DNA from: Pseudomonadota bacterium
Lineage (GTDB): Bacteria; Pseudomonadota; Alphaproteobacteria; Rhizobiales; Devosiaceae
Direction: 5' to 3'
Length of the DNA: 5,768 bases
Assembly (NCBI GenBank): GCA_023415605.1
Contig: JAEZKB010000311.1
Location: 1 to 5,768, forward strand
This document shows, one piece after another, positions 5,156-5,768 of the stretch; positions within the stretch are counted from its first letter, which is position 1; each line of letters starts with the position of its first letter. The position numbers and the translations under genes are program-made. The notes under the pieces are model-generated. The model was not told where the DNA came from, did no database searches, and saw nothing but the letters and a program-made list of their open reading frames with translations.

Positions 5156-5768
5156 ATGAACCAGATCGATCTCAATGGCCAGGTCGCGGTGATCACCGGC
5201 GGCGCGCAGGGCATCGGCTTTGCCATCGCCAGGCGCTTTGTCGCCTCGGGCGCCAAGGTAGTACTCTGGGACATGAATGCCGACCTGCTGCAGAGCGCCA
5301 TTTCCGACCTCGGCGCTGCCGCTTCCTCGGTCACCGTCAACGTCGCCAACTACGACCAGGTCGCCGAGGCCGTCGCTGAGACCGAAAAGGCCCAGGGCCG
5401 CATCGACATCCTCGTCCACTCCGCCGGTATAGCCGGCAAGAATGCCCCGCTGGACGAATACGAGCTCGACGAATGGCGCCGCGTCATCGACATCGACCTC
5501 AACGGTGCGTTCTACGTCAATCGCGCGGTGCTGCCCGGCATGAAGGCCCGCAATTATGGCCGCATCGTCAACATCGCCTCGATCGCCGGCAAGGAGGGCA
5601 ACCCCAACGCCTCGGCCTACGCCGCGGCCAAGGCCGGCGTCATCGGCATGACCAAGGCGGTGGGCAAGGAATGCGCGAAGTACGACATCGCCATCAACGC
5701 CATCACCCCGGCCACGGCCAAGACCCGCATCCTCGACGAGTTGAAGCCCGAGTTCATCGACTACATGC
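5156..5768 (+). CDS. SDR family oxidoreductase (probably NAD-dependent sugar or keto-deoxy-acid dehydrogenase), 3' partial
   Basis: The first 204 residues of a classical SDR are visible; relatives are about 250, so some 45-50 residues lie beyond the window. It has TGGAQGIG (14-21), an aspartate at the end of strand 2 in LWD (Asp39), which favours NAD (inference), HSAG (88-91) in place of the common NNAG, Asn116 in DLNGAF, Ser142 in NIASIAG, and Tyr155-x-x-x-Lys159 in YAAAK. The usual PG after strand 6 is replaced by ITPATAKTRI (183-192), a variant I associate from memory with SDRs annotated for L-fucose or L-rhamnose acid pathways. AAGGGG precedes the ATG. It is transcribed divergently from the ABC ATPase gene across a 258-bp control region. 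The likely job is oxidation of a sugar or of a 2-keto-3-deoxy sugar acid in the cytoplasm; the substrate is not proven. Confidence 0.9.
   Translation, partial: MNQIDLNGQVAVITGGAQGIGFAIARRFVASGAKVVLWDMNADLLQSAISDLGAAASSVTVNVANYDQVAEAVAETEKAQGRIDILVHSAGIAGKNAPLDEYELDEWRRVIDIDLNGAFYVNRAVLPGMKARNYGRIVNIASIAGKEGNPNASAYAAAKAGVIGMTKAVGKECAKYDIAINAITPATAKTRILDELKPEFIDYM

Overview
The window looks like the chromosome of a GC-rich alphaproteobacterium, probably of the order Hyphomicrobiales (a Devosia-like organism is a guess from protein style and base composition, not a proven assignment). Coding sequence is dense, codons strongly favour G or C in the third position, and gene content is typical of an accessory sugar or sugar-acid catabolic island. 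No RNA gene, CRISPR array, insertion sequence or phage gene was seen.

Region 1 (1-2949, + strand) is a tightly packed operon: the C-terminal half of an RraA-like aldolase or decarboxylase family protein (cut by the window edge), a COG3618-type amidohydrolase (sugar lactonase-like), a beta-hydroxyacid dehydrogenase of the 3-hydroxyisobutyrate dehydrogenase family, a gamma-class carbonic anhydrase-like hexapeptide protein, and a small YciI-family protein. Gaps are 21 bp, a 4-bp ATGA overlap, a 4-bp GTGA overlap and 11 bp, so co-transcription and translational coupling are very likely.

Region 2 (2954-4897, - strand) converges on the operon. It holds an SDR oxidoreductase whose stop codon lies 4 bp from the operon's last stop, inside a perfect hairpin, and a UgpC/MalK-type ABC transporter ATPase. 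A good Rho-independent terminator sits behind the ATPase gene, so the ATPase and the SDR are probably separate transcription units.

Region 3 (4898-5155) is a divergent control region. It has an AT-rich core with two perfect 12-bp repeats, each containing a small dyad, enclosed by an inverted repeat, plus a second longer inverted repeat nearer the ATPase gene. This is the most interesting non-coding part of the window.

Region 4 (5156-5768, + strand) is the first 204 codons of a second SDR, cut by the window end, with features of NAD-dependent sugar or keto-deoxy-acid dehydrogenases.

Taken together (inference), the genes fit uptake and non-phosphorylative oxidation of a sugar such as a deoxy-hexose: ABC import, SDR oxidation to a lactone or a keto-acid, lactone opening by the amidohydrolase, carbon-carbon cleavage by the RraA-like protein, and reduction of a small aldehyde or keto product by the beta-hydroxyacid dehydrogenase. 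The substrate cannot be read from the sequence, and the dehydratase, permeases and binding protein such a pathway needs are not in this window. No clearly novel system is visible; the oddities are the control sites, the stand-alone ATPase, and a carbonic anhydrase-like plus YciI pair at the end of a catabolic operon.
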